A program made the position numbers and the translations under genes. Below are positions 1-5,552 of a DNA stretch of 5,552 nucleotides, one piece after another. The stretch covers positions 7,520 through 13,071 of the forward strand of contig CALMVM010000089.1 of NCBI GenBank assembly GCA_937873255.1. Reading direction: 5' to 3'. This stretch comes from an uncultured Verrucomicrobiota bacterium (GTDB lineage Bacteria; Verrucomicrobiota; Verrucomicrobiia; Chthoniobacterales; SZAS-18). Below the pieces are notes generated by a model, which saw nothing but the letters and a program-made list of their open reading frames with translations, did no database searches and was not told where the DNA came from. Position 1 is the first letter of the stretch; every line of letters starts with the position of its first letter.

Positions 1-1218
1 GAACTCGACTGCTCACCCGTCCTACTCAAGCGGCTCGTCGCATTGCGCCGGGCCGATCCTGTCCGGCGGCAGGCGGTGATCGCCCGCACGCTCCGCCGGG
101 CCCTGCCGCTGTTTTTGATCGGGCCATCCGTCCCGCCATCGTTTCAGGTGGCCGCGATGCGCCTGGAGGCCGTCCTCGAACGGAGTGTACCCGCCCGGCC
201 TCCGGGCCCGCCGCTGCATGCCACGGTGATGCGGGAGGCTGTCCGGTCATTCGCGCGTAGCGACCGCGAGAAAGATTGGCCAGTGATGGTGTGGGAGATA
301 TTACATCACGCCATCAGTGCTCTCGCGGCGCAGGGCGCGCTCTGTGTGTTGCACGATGAACTCCGGGTGTTCCTCCGGGATTTCCTTTTCCTCTGTAGTG
401 AGGTGGCTTCCATGGCCAACGAGCCTGCTTTGCGTTTCGCGCCAAACGGCTGGTCGGTCGAATTTGACCGGATGCTGGGGCATGATCTTACCCGCTCTGG
501 CATCATCGACCCGCTTTGGGGAAGAGATGATCCTTCGCCTTGGGCTATCCAATCTTCGGCCACGCCGGCCAAAACAGTCCTCGTGGTCGGCCTCTCGCTT
601 TCATCGTTGCCGAAGCCGGCGGCGGAGGCTTGCCAACGGTTGGGCCATAGCCTCGCGCGGCTTGGCCACAACCTCGTGGTCGGCTGCCTGCCCGGCGTCG
701 ATGAGGCTGTCACCGTCGCATTCATCGAAGCTCGGGCGGATTTGTCGCGTCTCATGCAAGTGGTCAAAAAGGGCGGGCATCCGTTCTTTGAGGAAGGCAA
801 ACGGGTATCCGCACGCAATTCCGAGGACAGTCTCAAGCTGCGGCTCGCCGACGTTGATGCCGTCGTGCTCATCAACGGGGTTGAGGGCACGATGCGAGCA
901 GCCGAGGCGGCCGAGGCGGCCGGGCTGCCGGTCTTCCCCATCGCGCAGACCGGCGGGGCCGCCCTGGAATATTACCTGCGGTTGGCCGAACGGCGACCGT
1001 TCGGACGCGCCGGGACGCCCACCGAGCGGTTTGCGTTGCTCAACGAAGAAGTCCCCGCCGCCATCGACCTGTTGTTTCATGTCCTGCAGCATTGGAAGTG
1101 GAGCGCCGCCCCGCCGTCCGCCGCCGTTTCAGAATCGGGAACAACGTCCGCCGCAGGCCGGTCCAAGACCCGCCCGGCCAAGCCGACAAGAAAGCTCCCG
1201 GCCAGGAAAAAGAAATGA
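1..1218 (+). CDS. SLOG/LOG-like nucleotide-binding domain protein with basic C-terminal tail (5' end outside window)
   Basis: The frame is open from base 1 to the TGA at 1216-1218 (405 visible codons) and its wobble positions are strongly G/C even in the first 50 codons, so the gene probably starts upstream. The alternative is ATG 157, which has AGGTGG five bases before it (353 residues). The first half is helical and unrecognised, with a conserved-looking stretch ending in LGHDLTRSGIIDPLWG (about 475-522). From about 571 to 1077 there is an alternating beta/alpha domain: KTVLVVGLSLSSLP, then a helix, GHNLVVGCLPGVDEA, a helical section, VDAVVLINGVEGTMRAAEA, and PVFPIAQTGGAA. The GVEGTMRAAE segment sits where LOG and related proteins carry PGGxGTxxE, and the late TGG loop also fits SLOG domains. 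Known SLOG proteins bind or cleave nucleotides and some sense NAD-derived signals (ThsA of Thoeris). No ligand can be read here. A 35-residue Ala/Ser/Pro then Lys/Arg-rich tail closes the protein, possibly for nucleic acid or membrane contact. No membrane segment is evident. Family assignment is moderately sure; function is not. Confidence 0.65.
   Translation, partial: ELDCSPVLLKRLVALRRADPVRRQAVIARTLRRALPLFLIGPSVPPSFQVAAMRLEAVLERSVPARPPGPPLHATVMREAVRSFARSDREKDWPVMVWEILHHAISALAAQGALCVLHDELRVFLRDFLFLCSEVASMANEPALRFAPNGWSVEFDRMLGHDLTRSGIIDPLWGRDDPSPWAIQSSATPAKTVLVVGLSLSSLPKPAAEACQRLGHSLARLGHNLVVGCLPGVDEAVTVAFIEARADLSRLMQVVKKGGHPFFEEGKRVSARNSEDSLKLRLADVDAVVLINGVEGTMRAAEAAEAAGLPVFPIAQTGGAALEYYLRLAERRPFGRAGTPTERFALLNEEVPAAIDLLFHVLQHWKWSAAPPSAAVSESGTTSAAGRSKTRPAKPTRKLPARKKK
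571..1077 (+). other. Predicted SLOG/LOG-type Rossmann-like domain
   Basis: Sub-feature of the left-hand gene. It has four hydrophobic strands, each followed by a glycine-containing loop: VLVVGLS, LVVGCLPGVD, AVVLINGVEGT and VFPIAQTGG. The order and spacing match the nucleotide-binding fold of the SLOG superfamily (LOG, DprA, TIR-associated and SMF-like members). The usual PGG of LOG phosphoribohydrolases is replaced by NGV, so the cytokinin-activating LOG reaction is not implied. A sensing or nucleotide-processing role is inferred from the family only. Confidence 0.6.
901..918 (+). repeat. Two-copy 9-bp tandem repeat inside the SLOG-like domain
   Basis: The unit GCCGAGGCG occurs twice head to tail and is followed by a partial third copy (GCCGGG). 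It encodes AEAAEAAG, part of the helix after the glycine loop. Being in frame, a copy-number change would lengthen the helix by three residues without shifting the frame. It may be no more than biased composition. Confidence 0.6.
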
Positions 1219-1242
1219 CGCCGGCCGGTCCCGCGCCGACGC

Positions 1243-3915
1243 TCAGGCCGATGCGGGGCGGAACGCCGCCCGCACTCCGAGCAATCCCCCCTGGAGCGGC
1301 GTCGCCGTGCTCACTTGATGCAGACCGAACCCCCACAGCAAGACCTTCAGATAATCGCCGAGTCCTCCCCAGGTCGGCGCATCGACGTAAAACAGTTCCA
1401 TCCCCAGCAGGATCGTGAACACGGAGATGCAGACCCACACGAGCTTGTCCAACCCGCCCAGTTTCCACGTTAACCGTCCCAGGCTCGGCCGGGCCGCCTT
1501 TGCGTCCTGCCCCCGCAGCAGGGGGAGTAGTTTCTCGACCGTCGGGCCGAAAAACCTCGTCACCTGCGGGGCTGCCTCCTCGGCGGCGGATTCCTCCGCG
1601 CCGTCGGCCATCCTGGAAAAAGCCTCCGCCGCTTCCCGGTAGTCCGTGTTCGCCTCCTGTAGCTTGCCCTCCCGGAGCTTGGCCGGGACGCCGCCGGCCT
1701 TCGCCGCCTGCTCGTCGAGCCGGTCCAGCAGCGTTTGCTTGCGATCCGCGTTCAGGCCGGAGTTGCTCTGCCATTTCTCTCGCTGGAGCTTCATCACGTC
1801 GCCCAGGCGGGCGGCGGCCTCGCGCAGATAGTGGCCGAACGCGTCCTCGTACGCTTCCCGCGCGGCGTCGGCGTCCTGCGGGTCGGCCGCGTGGAGTTCC
1901 GCGATGACCTGCGTTTTGAACTTGTTCCACTCCTCTGCGGTGGAGAAGCCGGGCGGCTGTTTTTGTGTGTTCAGGGCACGCTCGAACTCACGCGCCAGCG
2001 CCCGCACGTAAGCCGCGTTCACGGCGGGAAAGTCCGCGCGCAACTTTTGGATATCCGTTTCGGCGCGGAGTTTTTTGATGCTCGCGACGATCTGGTTCCA
2101 TGCCTCCTGGTCCGCCGTGTCGGACGAGTCGCGCCGGGCCTCGGCGTCCAGGCGCATGGCGTCGAGCGTCTGGTCGATCTCGTCCCTGACCGCCGGGCCG
2201 ATTTCGCTCTGGAGCTTGGCCAGGGCGTCGCGCTGGGTGTCGAACTGGCTGCTCGCGCTCAACGCGTCGGACCTGAGGTAGTCGGCCGCCGTGCTCAACC
2301 TCGCAGCGAACTTGGCCTGGAGCGTCTCCGACAACCCCGCCACTTCCCGGCTGACCGCCGCCCAGATCTCGAAAAGCCGGAGCTTCTCGCCGGCGTCCGT
2401 GAGCGCCGGCCAGAGGTCGGGCTGCGGACGCGGCGGGTCTTGCAGGATCACGTCCCCGAGCGTCCCGCGCTGGCGGGCCACGCGGCTCCAGAGGTCGTCC
2501 AGCCGGCTCTTCTGGTGCGCGAAGATTTCGCCCTCCTCCCCTTGGAACGGCGCGAGGCGCTTGGCGATCACCGTCGCGTTGTCGTCGAACTCCAGCAGGG
2601 TGCGCTGCTGCTGGAGGCGCGGACGCGAAAAGCGCGTGTACAATGCCACCAGGGTCGATAACACCACGCCGACCACGATGAGGAAGACTGCGACCCACCA
2701 CCGCTCGCGCACCAGCACCACCACGTCCTGATCGAACGGGTCCGCGTCCAGCGGCGCGACGCGCACCGTCGCCTTGTATTCGCCGGCCTCGCGCACGTCC
2801 TGCAACCGGACTGTCACCGGACGCGGGTTTTGCGGCGTGACCTCGAAGGAGGTGGCGGCGGCACCATTGTCATCGAGGGTGACGACCGCGCCCTGGTATT
2901 CCGCCCGCACGAAGGCTTCCTTGCGCTTGAGGCCCAGCCCGGCGAGCGTCACGCTGGCGACGGTGTCGCCCCCGCCGTCGGCGGCATGCAGGGTCATCCA
3001 CAGCGGCACGTCGCTGCCGGTGAACGGGCCGATCTCCCCACGGCCGGCGCTGATCGCCAGAACCTTGACCGGCTGGGTGCGTTGCGCGCGCGTGAGCGTC
3101 AGGTGCGTGGATTCCACCCGGCCGCCGTAGGAGAGCCGCAGGTCGGTCGTGTATTCGGTGGCGCGCGGCAAGTCGGCGCGCAGGGTGACGCGCGTCGGTG
3201 CGCCGGGAGACGGCGGCGGGGTGATCCGGCCGCCGGGCGTGACGGTCAGCGGGATCGCCTCTCCGTCCGAGGCGACCAGCGGGCCGGCCTCGATCTGCAA
3301 ACCGTCGATGGCGGCGGCGGATGTCGGCTCGATCAAGAGGTCCCGCGTGAACGCGCGGCGGGTCGTTTTCAGCGCGAGTTGCCCGTCCTTGGACGTGCCG
3401 ACGAAATGCAGCGACGGCGGCGGGTAGCGGTCGATCTCGAAGGTGCAAACCGGCGGCAAGCCGTCGTTCGTCACGGCGTACAACTGCCCGACAAAGTGTC
3501 CCGGCTGGTCGCCGGGCAGGGTGATATCCACCACCGCCCCCACGGGCACGTCCTGCGCCGGCAAGGGCGGCACGTTGTCCAGCTTGACCGCGCCGTCCAC
3601 CGGCGTGACGCCATCCGCCGCGAAGAGTTGCCCGAGGAATTTTTGCGACGGGATCGGCTGGTCGCCTGACTGACGTACGAGGACCGGCGTCAGGAACCGG
3701 GTGGTGGCACCGGAAATACGCAAAGCGATCTTGCCGGGTGTGGCGTTCCCGACGGCCTGCCGGACCGAGACCGTCACGCGTGCCGGCGGAGCCGGATCCG
3801 CCCGCGCGAGCAAGCCGTGCAGGCTGGCCAGGCAAACGGCGGCCAACCACCCCCTCCGGCCCGTGCGTGAGCGCCTGTCGCCCGGTTGGCACGTTAAACG
3901 TTCATCGGGACCCAT
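1243..3915 (-). CDS. Envelope-spanning protein: signal peptide, beta-rich exported region, TM helix, coiled cytoplasmic region, C-terminal TM pair
   Basis: The product from ATG 3915 is 890 residues; I do not recognise a named family. A basic stretch (RRSRTGRRG, 14-22) and hydrophobic core WLAAVCLASLHGLL (23-36) precede a likely signal-peptidase site ARA|DP at about 39. RRGWL resembles a twin-arginine motif, but weakly. Residues 41-404 look all-beta, in about three Ig-like units, the last ending EAGEYKATVRVAPLD and VVVLVRERWW. A transmembrane helix lies at about 407-426 (WVAVFLIVVGVVLSTLVALY), followed by TRFSRPRLQQQR, which places the next part inside the cell by the positive-inside rule. Residues 427-823 are charged and helical, with coiled-coil-like stretches and few glycines. 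A second hydrophobic helix (about 825-843) and a third segment (YLKVLLWGFGLHQ, about 855-867) form a C-terminal hairpin. The frame also opens from TTG 3963, GTG 3936 and GTG 3924. GTG 3924 has GGAAG five bases upstream and is the main rival start; TTG 3963 lies inside the predicted promoter. All give the same exported protein. Position downstream of the ATPase gene suggests a partner role, such as a transmembrane sensor or anchor. That is inference. Confidence 0.8.
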   Translation of the reverse strand: MGPDERLTCQPGDRRSRTGRRGWLAAVCLASLHGLLARADPAPPARVTVSVRQAVGNATPGKIALRISGATTRFLTPVLVRQSGDQPIPSQKFLGQLFAADGVTPVDGAVKLDNVPPLPAQDVPVGAVVDITLPGDQPGHFVGQLYAVTNDGLPPVCTFEIDRYPPPSLHFVGTSKDGQLALKTTRRAFTRDLLIEPTSAAAIDGLQIEAGPLVASDGEAIPLTVTPGGRITPPPSPGAPTRVTLRADLPRATEYTTDLRLSYGGRVESTHLTLTRAQRTQPVKVLAISAGRGEIGPFTGSDVPLWMTLHAADGGGDTVASVTLAGLGLKRKEAFVRAEYQGAVVTLDDNGAAATSFEVTPQNPRPVTVRLQDVREAGEYKATVRVAPLDADPFDQDVVVLVRERWWVAVFLIVVGVVLSTLVALYTRFSRPRLQQQRTLLEFDDNATVIAKRLAPFQGEEGEIFAHQKSRLDDLWSRVARQRGTLGDVILQDPPRPQPDLWPALTDAGEKLRLFEIWAAVSREVAGLSETLQAKFAARLSTAADYLRSDALSASSQFDTQRDALAKLQSEIGPAVRDEIDQTLDAMRLDAEARRDSSDTADQEAWNQIVASIKKLRAETDIQKLRADFPAVNAAYVRALAREFERALNTQKQPPGFSTAEEWNKFKTQVIAELHAADPQDADAAREAYEDAFGHYLREAAARLGDVMKLQREKWQSNSGLNADRKQTLLDRLDEQAAKAGGVPAKLREGKLQEANTDYREAAEAFSRMADGAEESAAEEAAPQVTRFFGPTVEKLLPLLRGQDAKAARPSLGRLTWKLGGLDKLVWVCISVFTILLGMELFYVDAPTWGGLGDYLKVLLWGFGLHQVSTATPLQGGLLGVRAAFRPASA
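1256..1271. terminator. GC-rich hairpin near the convergent gene ends, possible weak terminator
   Basis: GGGCGG (1256-1261) and CCGCCC (1266-1271) form a perfect 6-bp stem with an AACG loop. It lies about 37 bases past the stop of the left gene and inside the last codons of the membrane-protein gene. There is no T tract on either side, so it is not a canonical intrinsic terminator. With only 24 bases between the two stop codons, the transcripts must either overlap or stop by another route. Hairpins of this size also arise by chance in DNA this GC-rich. Confidence 0.25.
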
Positions 3916-3943
3916 GACTTGCACCCGCGCTTCCACGATGCGG

Positions 3944-3973
3944 ATAATGAGGGGTTTATGCAATAGTCGTCAA
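3944..3973 (-). promoter_or_regulatory. Candidate sigma70-type promoter for the membrane-protein gene
   Basis: On the minus strand TTGACG (3973-3968) is followed after 18 bases by CATTAT (3949-3944). The -35 matches five of six consensus bases; the -10 matches four of six, including the key A and final T. Transcription would start near 3937, about 22 bases before ATG 3915 and almost exactly at GTG 3936, so a leaderless message is also possible. The stretch is clearly more AT-rich than the coding DNA around it. It would let the membrane-protein gene be transcribed apart from the ATPase gene. Confidence 0.45.
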
Positions 3974-3979
3974 GGATTT

Positions 3980-4005
3980 GCGGAATCTACCCGCACCACT
4001 TCCGC
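3980..4005. repeat. Short inverted repeat just upstream of the candidate promoter
   Basis: GCGGAA (3980-3985) and TTCCGC (4000-4005) are a perfect 6-base inverted repeat with a 14-base spacer. It lies between the ATPase stop codon and the -35 box. It could be an operator for a dimeric regulator, possibly the ArsR-type head encoded next door, or a weak hairpin ending the ATPase transcript. The bases after it on the minus strand are AAATCC, with no T run, which argues against an intrinsic terminator. The 14-base spacer is wider than in the usual ArsR operator. Confidence 0.35.
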
Positions 4006-4012
4006 GCAATGC

Positions 4013-5552
4013 TTAATCCCCCTCCAGGGCTTGAAGCTGCCGGCGGTCGAGCACGCGCCCGGTTTTCAACAGCTCACGCCGCAGCCCGCGCTTGAGATGG
4101 CGCAAGCCAATGGGTCTGCTCTCCTCGGCCGCGATGAAGGCAGCGCTCAGCACGCTGTTGCGAATCTCGCCGCCCGAAATTTCGTAATCCCGGGCGAGTT
4201 CCTCCAAGTCGATTTCTTTTTCCTTGTCGGCCATGCCGGGCAGCATTCCTTCCCAAATGCGGCGGCGCTCGGCGGCCTCGGGCATCGGGAAGTCCAGGAT
4301 GAAATGGAACCGGCGGATGAAAGCTTCATCCAGATCGCCGATGCGGTTCGTCGAGAGAACGGTGGTGCCCAGGTGTTCTTCCATGCGCTGGAGCAGATAG
4401 CCGATCTCTAGGTTCGCGTAACGGTCGTGCGCGTCCTTGACCTCGGTGCGCTTGCCGAAAAGCACGTCGGCCTCGTCGAAGAAAAGGATCGCGCCACTCA
4501 CCTGCGCGCTGTCGAAGAGCGCTGAAAGGTGTTTTTCCGTTTCGCCGATGTACTTGCTCATCACCCGGGATAGATCGACGCGGAACAGATCCAGGCCCAA
4601 CTCGCGCGCGAGCACCTGCGCCGCCATCGTCTTGCCCGTGCCGGGTTCGCCAGCAAAGAGCAGGGTCAGGCCACGGCCCAGCGCCAGCCGGCGCTCGAAG
4701 CCCCAGTCCTCGAAAACCCGGCGGCGGTTGCGCATCCACGCCGCCGCGAGGTCGAGTTCCTGCATCAACCCGGGCGGCAGCACGATGTCCGTGCGGGTAT
4801 AGGGCTGCGTCAGGCGCTGCGCCGTCGGGCCCATCGCCGCCGTGCCGATCTCCCGGCAGGCGCGCGCGAGCGACTCGAAATCCGGCGTGCCGCCGCTCTC
4901 CCGGCCCGCCGTGGCGCGCCGCACCGCCCGGGCGATGGCTCCCGGCTGGAAATCGTAGCGGCTGGCCAGCGCGGACCGTTCGGCGTCGGTGACGGCTCCG
5001 GCGGGCAGCAGCCGCTGCCACAACGCTTCGCGCTCGCCCACGGCGGGAATCTGGAAACCGACGACAGCCGGCTCGACGGGCGCGCCGGCGCGGACGGTTT
5101 CCGCGAGGGCGGGGGGCAGCGTCAGGATCGACGGCCGGCCCCCCGCCGCCAGAGCCGGCCAGAGGTCGGCGTAATCAGCGTTGCGCACCCGGTCCGTCAG
5201 TCTCACGAGCAGGACGGCACCCTGCCAGCAGGCTTCCCGGGCGGCGGCGGCCAGGCTCCCGGCCCGGTCCACTTGATCCGGTTCCCAGGCCGTCTCGACG
5301 AGCGACCAGCCCCGCCGCGCGCAGGCGGCGTGGGCCAGGGTGGCGCGGCCCGCGCCGGCCGCGCCGACCAGCATCAGCGGCGGTCCGTCCTCGGCTTGGC
5401 TAGCCCAGCGATCCAGCGCCGCGAACAGCGCGCCGTCGCGCAGGGCGGGTCCCGGCCGCAGGAACAGCCAGCTTCCTTCCTTGCGCCGATCCGCCAGCCC
5501 GGCATCGCCCAGGATGCGCACGTGGCGCGACACCCGCGGCTGGCTCTGCCCC
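4013..5552 (-). CDS. Tandem AAA+ ATPase with N-terminal ArsR-type winged HTH (5' end outside window)
   Basis: The frame runs from the window edge to TAA at 4015-4013 (512 visible residues). GTG 5533, counted here as residue 1, is inside the HTH and is not a credible start. The visible N terminus GQSQPRVSRHVRILGDAG followed by LADRRKEGSWLFLRP is a near-textbook ArsR recognition helix and wing. Residues about 50-230 form a first AAA-like module whose P-loop is GAAGAGRAT (57-65), with Arg for the catalytic Lys and no acidic Walker B. The second module (about 250-490) is intact: Walker A GEPGTGKT (295-302), pore-like SKYIGETEK (326-334), Walker B ILFFDEAD (349-356), a second acidic loop VKDAHDRYAN, sensor-1 Asn396, arginine fingers Arg407/Arg408 and sensor-2 GGEIRN (454-459). 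A degenerate module followed by an active one, and the SKYIGETEK and KDAHDRYAN wording, match classical-AAA ATPases linked to contractile injection systems (Afp15-like). It probably hydrolyses ATP as a ring to remodel a partner protein. It precedes the membrane-protein gene on the same strand with 97 bases between. The ATPase call is firm; the partner and the role of the HTH are unknown. Confidence 0.9.
   Translation of the reverse strand, partial: GQSQPRVSRHVRILGDAGLADRRKEGSWLFLRPGPALRDGALFAALDRWASQAEDGPPLMLVGAAGAGRATLAHAACARRGWSLVETAWEPDQVDRAGSLAAAAREACWQGAVLLVRLTDRVRNADYADLWPALAAGGRPSILTLPPALAETVRAGAPVEPAVVGFQIPAVGEREALWQRLLPAGAVTDAERSALASRYDFQPGAIARAVRRATAGRESGGTPDFESLARACREIGTAAMGPTAQRLTQPYTRTDIVLPPGLMQELDLAAAWMRNRRRVFEDWGFERRLALGRGLTLLFAGEPGTGKTMAAQVLARELGLDLFRVDLSRVMSKYIGETEKHLSALFDSAQVSGAILFFDEADVLFGKRTEVKDAHDRYANLEIGYLLQRMEEHLGTTVLSTNRIGDLDEAFIRRFHFILDFPMPEAAERRRIWEGMLPGMADKEKEIDLEELARDYEISGGEIRNSVLSAAFIAAEESRPIGLRHLKRGLRRELLKTGRVLDRRQLQALEGD
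4628..4651 (-). other. Walker A motif of the active AAA+ module
   Basis: These 24 bases encode GEPGTGKT, a full-consensus P-loop with its Lys and Thr. It pairs with FFDEAD at 4466-4483. Both conserved acidic residues are present, so this module should bind and hydrolyse ATP, unlike the first module of the same protein. Confidence 0.95.
5455..5552 (-). other. ArsR-type winged helix-turn-helix at the ATPase N terminus (partial)
   Basis: GQSQPRVSRHVRIL is the recognition helix typical of the ArsR subgroup often fused to methyltransferases, and RRKEGSWLFLRP is the beta wing. The helices before it, including the place where metal-sensing members carry ELCVCDL, lie beyond the window, so metal sensing cannot be judged. 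No stop codon separates it from the AAA modules. ArsR proteins usually act as homodimeric repressors; here dimer or oligomer formation could be coupled to the AAA ring. Confidence 0.8.

Noticed and set aside
1219..1242. CCGGCCGG palindrome between the convergent genes as a terminator or binding site
   Set aside because: An 8-base palindrome of G and C is expected by chance at this composition, has no loop for a hairpin and no T tract.
317..1318. Second + strand frame overlapping the SLOG gene (333 codons)
   Set aside because: Arg/Ser/Pro-rich low-complexity translation without a fold. It is a shifted reading of the SLOG gene, whose frame has a coherent beta/alpha pattern.
1735..2661. Long open frame on the + strand (308 codons) opposite the membrane-protein gene
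   Set aside because: Its product is a monotone of Arg, Val, Leu, Gly and Ala with no domain, as expected for the mirror of a GC-rich gene. The minus-strand frame has a signal peptide and membrane helices.
3830..3880. Twin-arginine (Tat) export signal
   Set aside because: RRGWL is reminiscent, but the preceding residues lack the usual Ser/Thr-Arg-Arg context and the hydrophobic core is ordinary, so Sec export is the safer reading.
4326..5021. Alternative minus-strand frame inside the ATPase gene
   Set aside because: The translation is Arg/Ala/Gly-rich and lacks motifs, while the main frame carries complete Walker and sensor motifs across the same bases.
4013..5552. Evidence for a contractile injection system cluster
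   Set aside because: Only the ATPase resembles such systems. No sheath, tube, baseplate or spike gene is present in the window, so the cluster cannot be claimed.
1..5552. tRNA, rRNA, CRISPR array, insertion sequence or attachment site
   Set aside because: No cloverleaf, no regularly spaced repeats, no transposase and no terminal inverted repeats were seen; the gaps between genes are only 24 and 97 bases.

Overview
This is a GC-rich bacterial window (roughly two thirds G+C by eye, most wobble positions G or C) holding three genes and almost no spare DNA. The membrane protein has an export signal. Clear Shine-Dalgarno sites are scarce. Both fit a high-GC bacterium with an envelope, but I cannot name a phylum from the sequence alone. 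There are no RNA genes, CRISPR arrays or insertion sequences.

Layout. (1) Left, + strand, 1-1218: the 3' part of a gene whose reading frame is open to the window edge. Its product has a poorly characterised helical N-terminal half, a C-terminal Rossmann-like domain that I read as a SLOG/LOG-type nucleotide-binding domain, and a lysine/arginine-rich tail. (2) Middle, - strand, 1243-3915: a large envelope protein with a signal peptide, a beta-rich exported region, a transmembrane helix, about 400 residues of charged helical cytoplasmic region and a C-terminal pair of hydrophobic segments. It converges on gene 1 across 24 bases. (3) Right, - strand, 4013-5552: a tandem AAA+ ATPase with a degenerate first module and an intact second one. 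Its second module resembles the ATPases found with extracellular contractile injection systems. An ArsR-type winged helix-turn-helix is fused in frame at its N terminus and runs off the right edge.

The ATPase gene lies just upstream of the membrane-protein gene on the same strand, and the 97-base gap between them holds a plausible sigma70-type promoter and a short inverted repeat. They may be co-transcribed, with an extra promoter for the second gene.

The most interesting reading is inference: a three-part signalling or conflict module in which a SLOG protein senses or makes a nucleotide signal, the envelope protein links an outside sensor surface to a cytoplasmic coiled region, and the AAA+ protein remodels a partner. 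The ArsR-type head could make the ATPase a DNA-binding, self-regulating remodeller. No contractile-injection structural genes are visible, so the ATPase resemblance alone does not place this in such a cluster.
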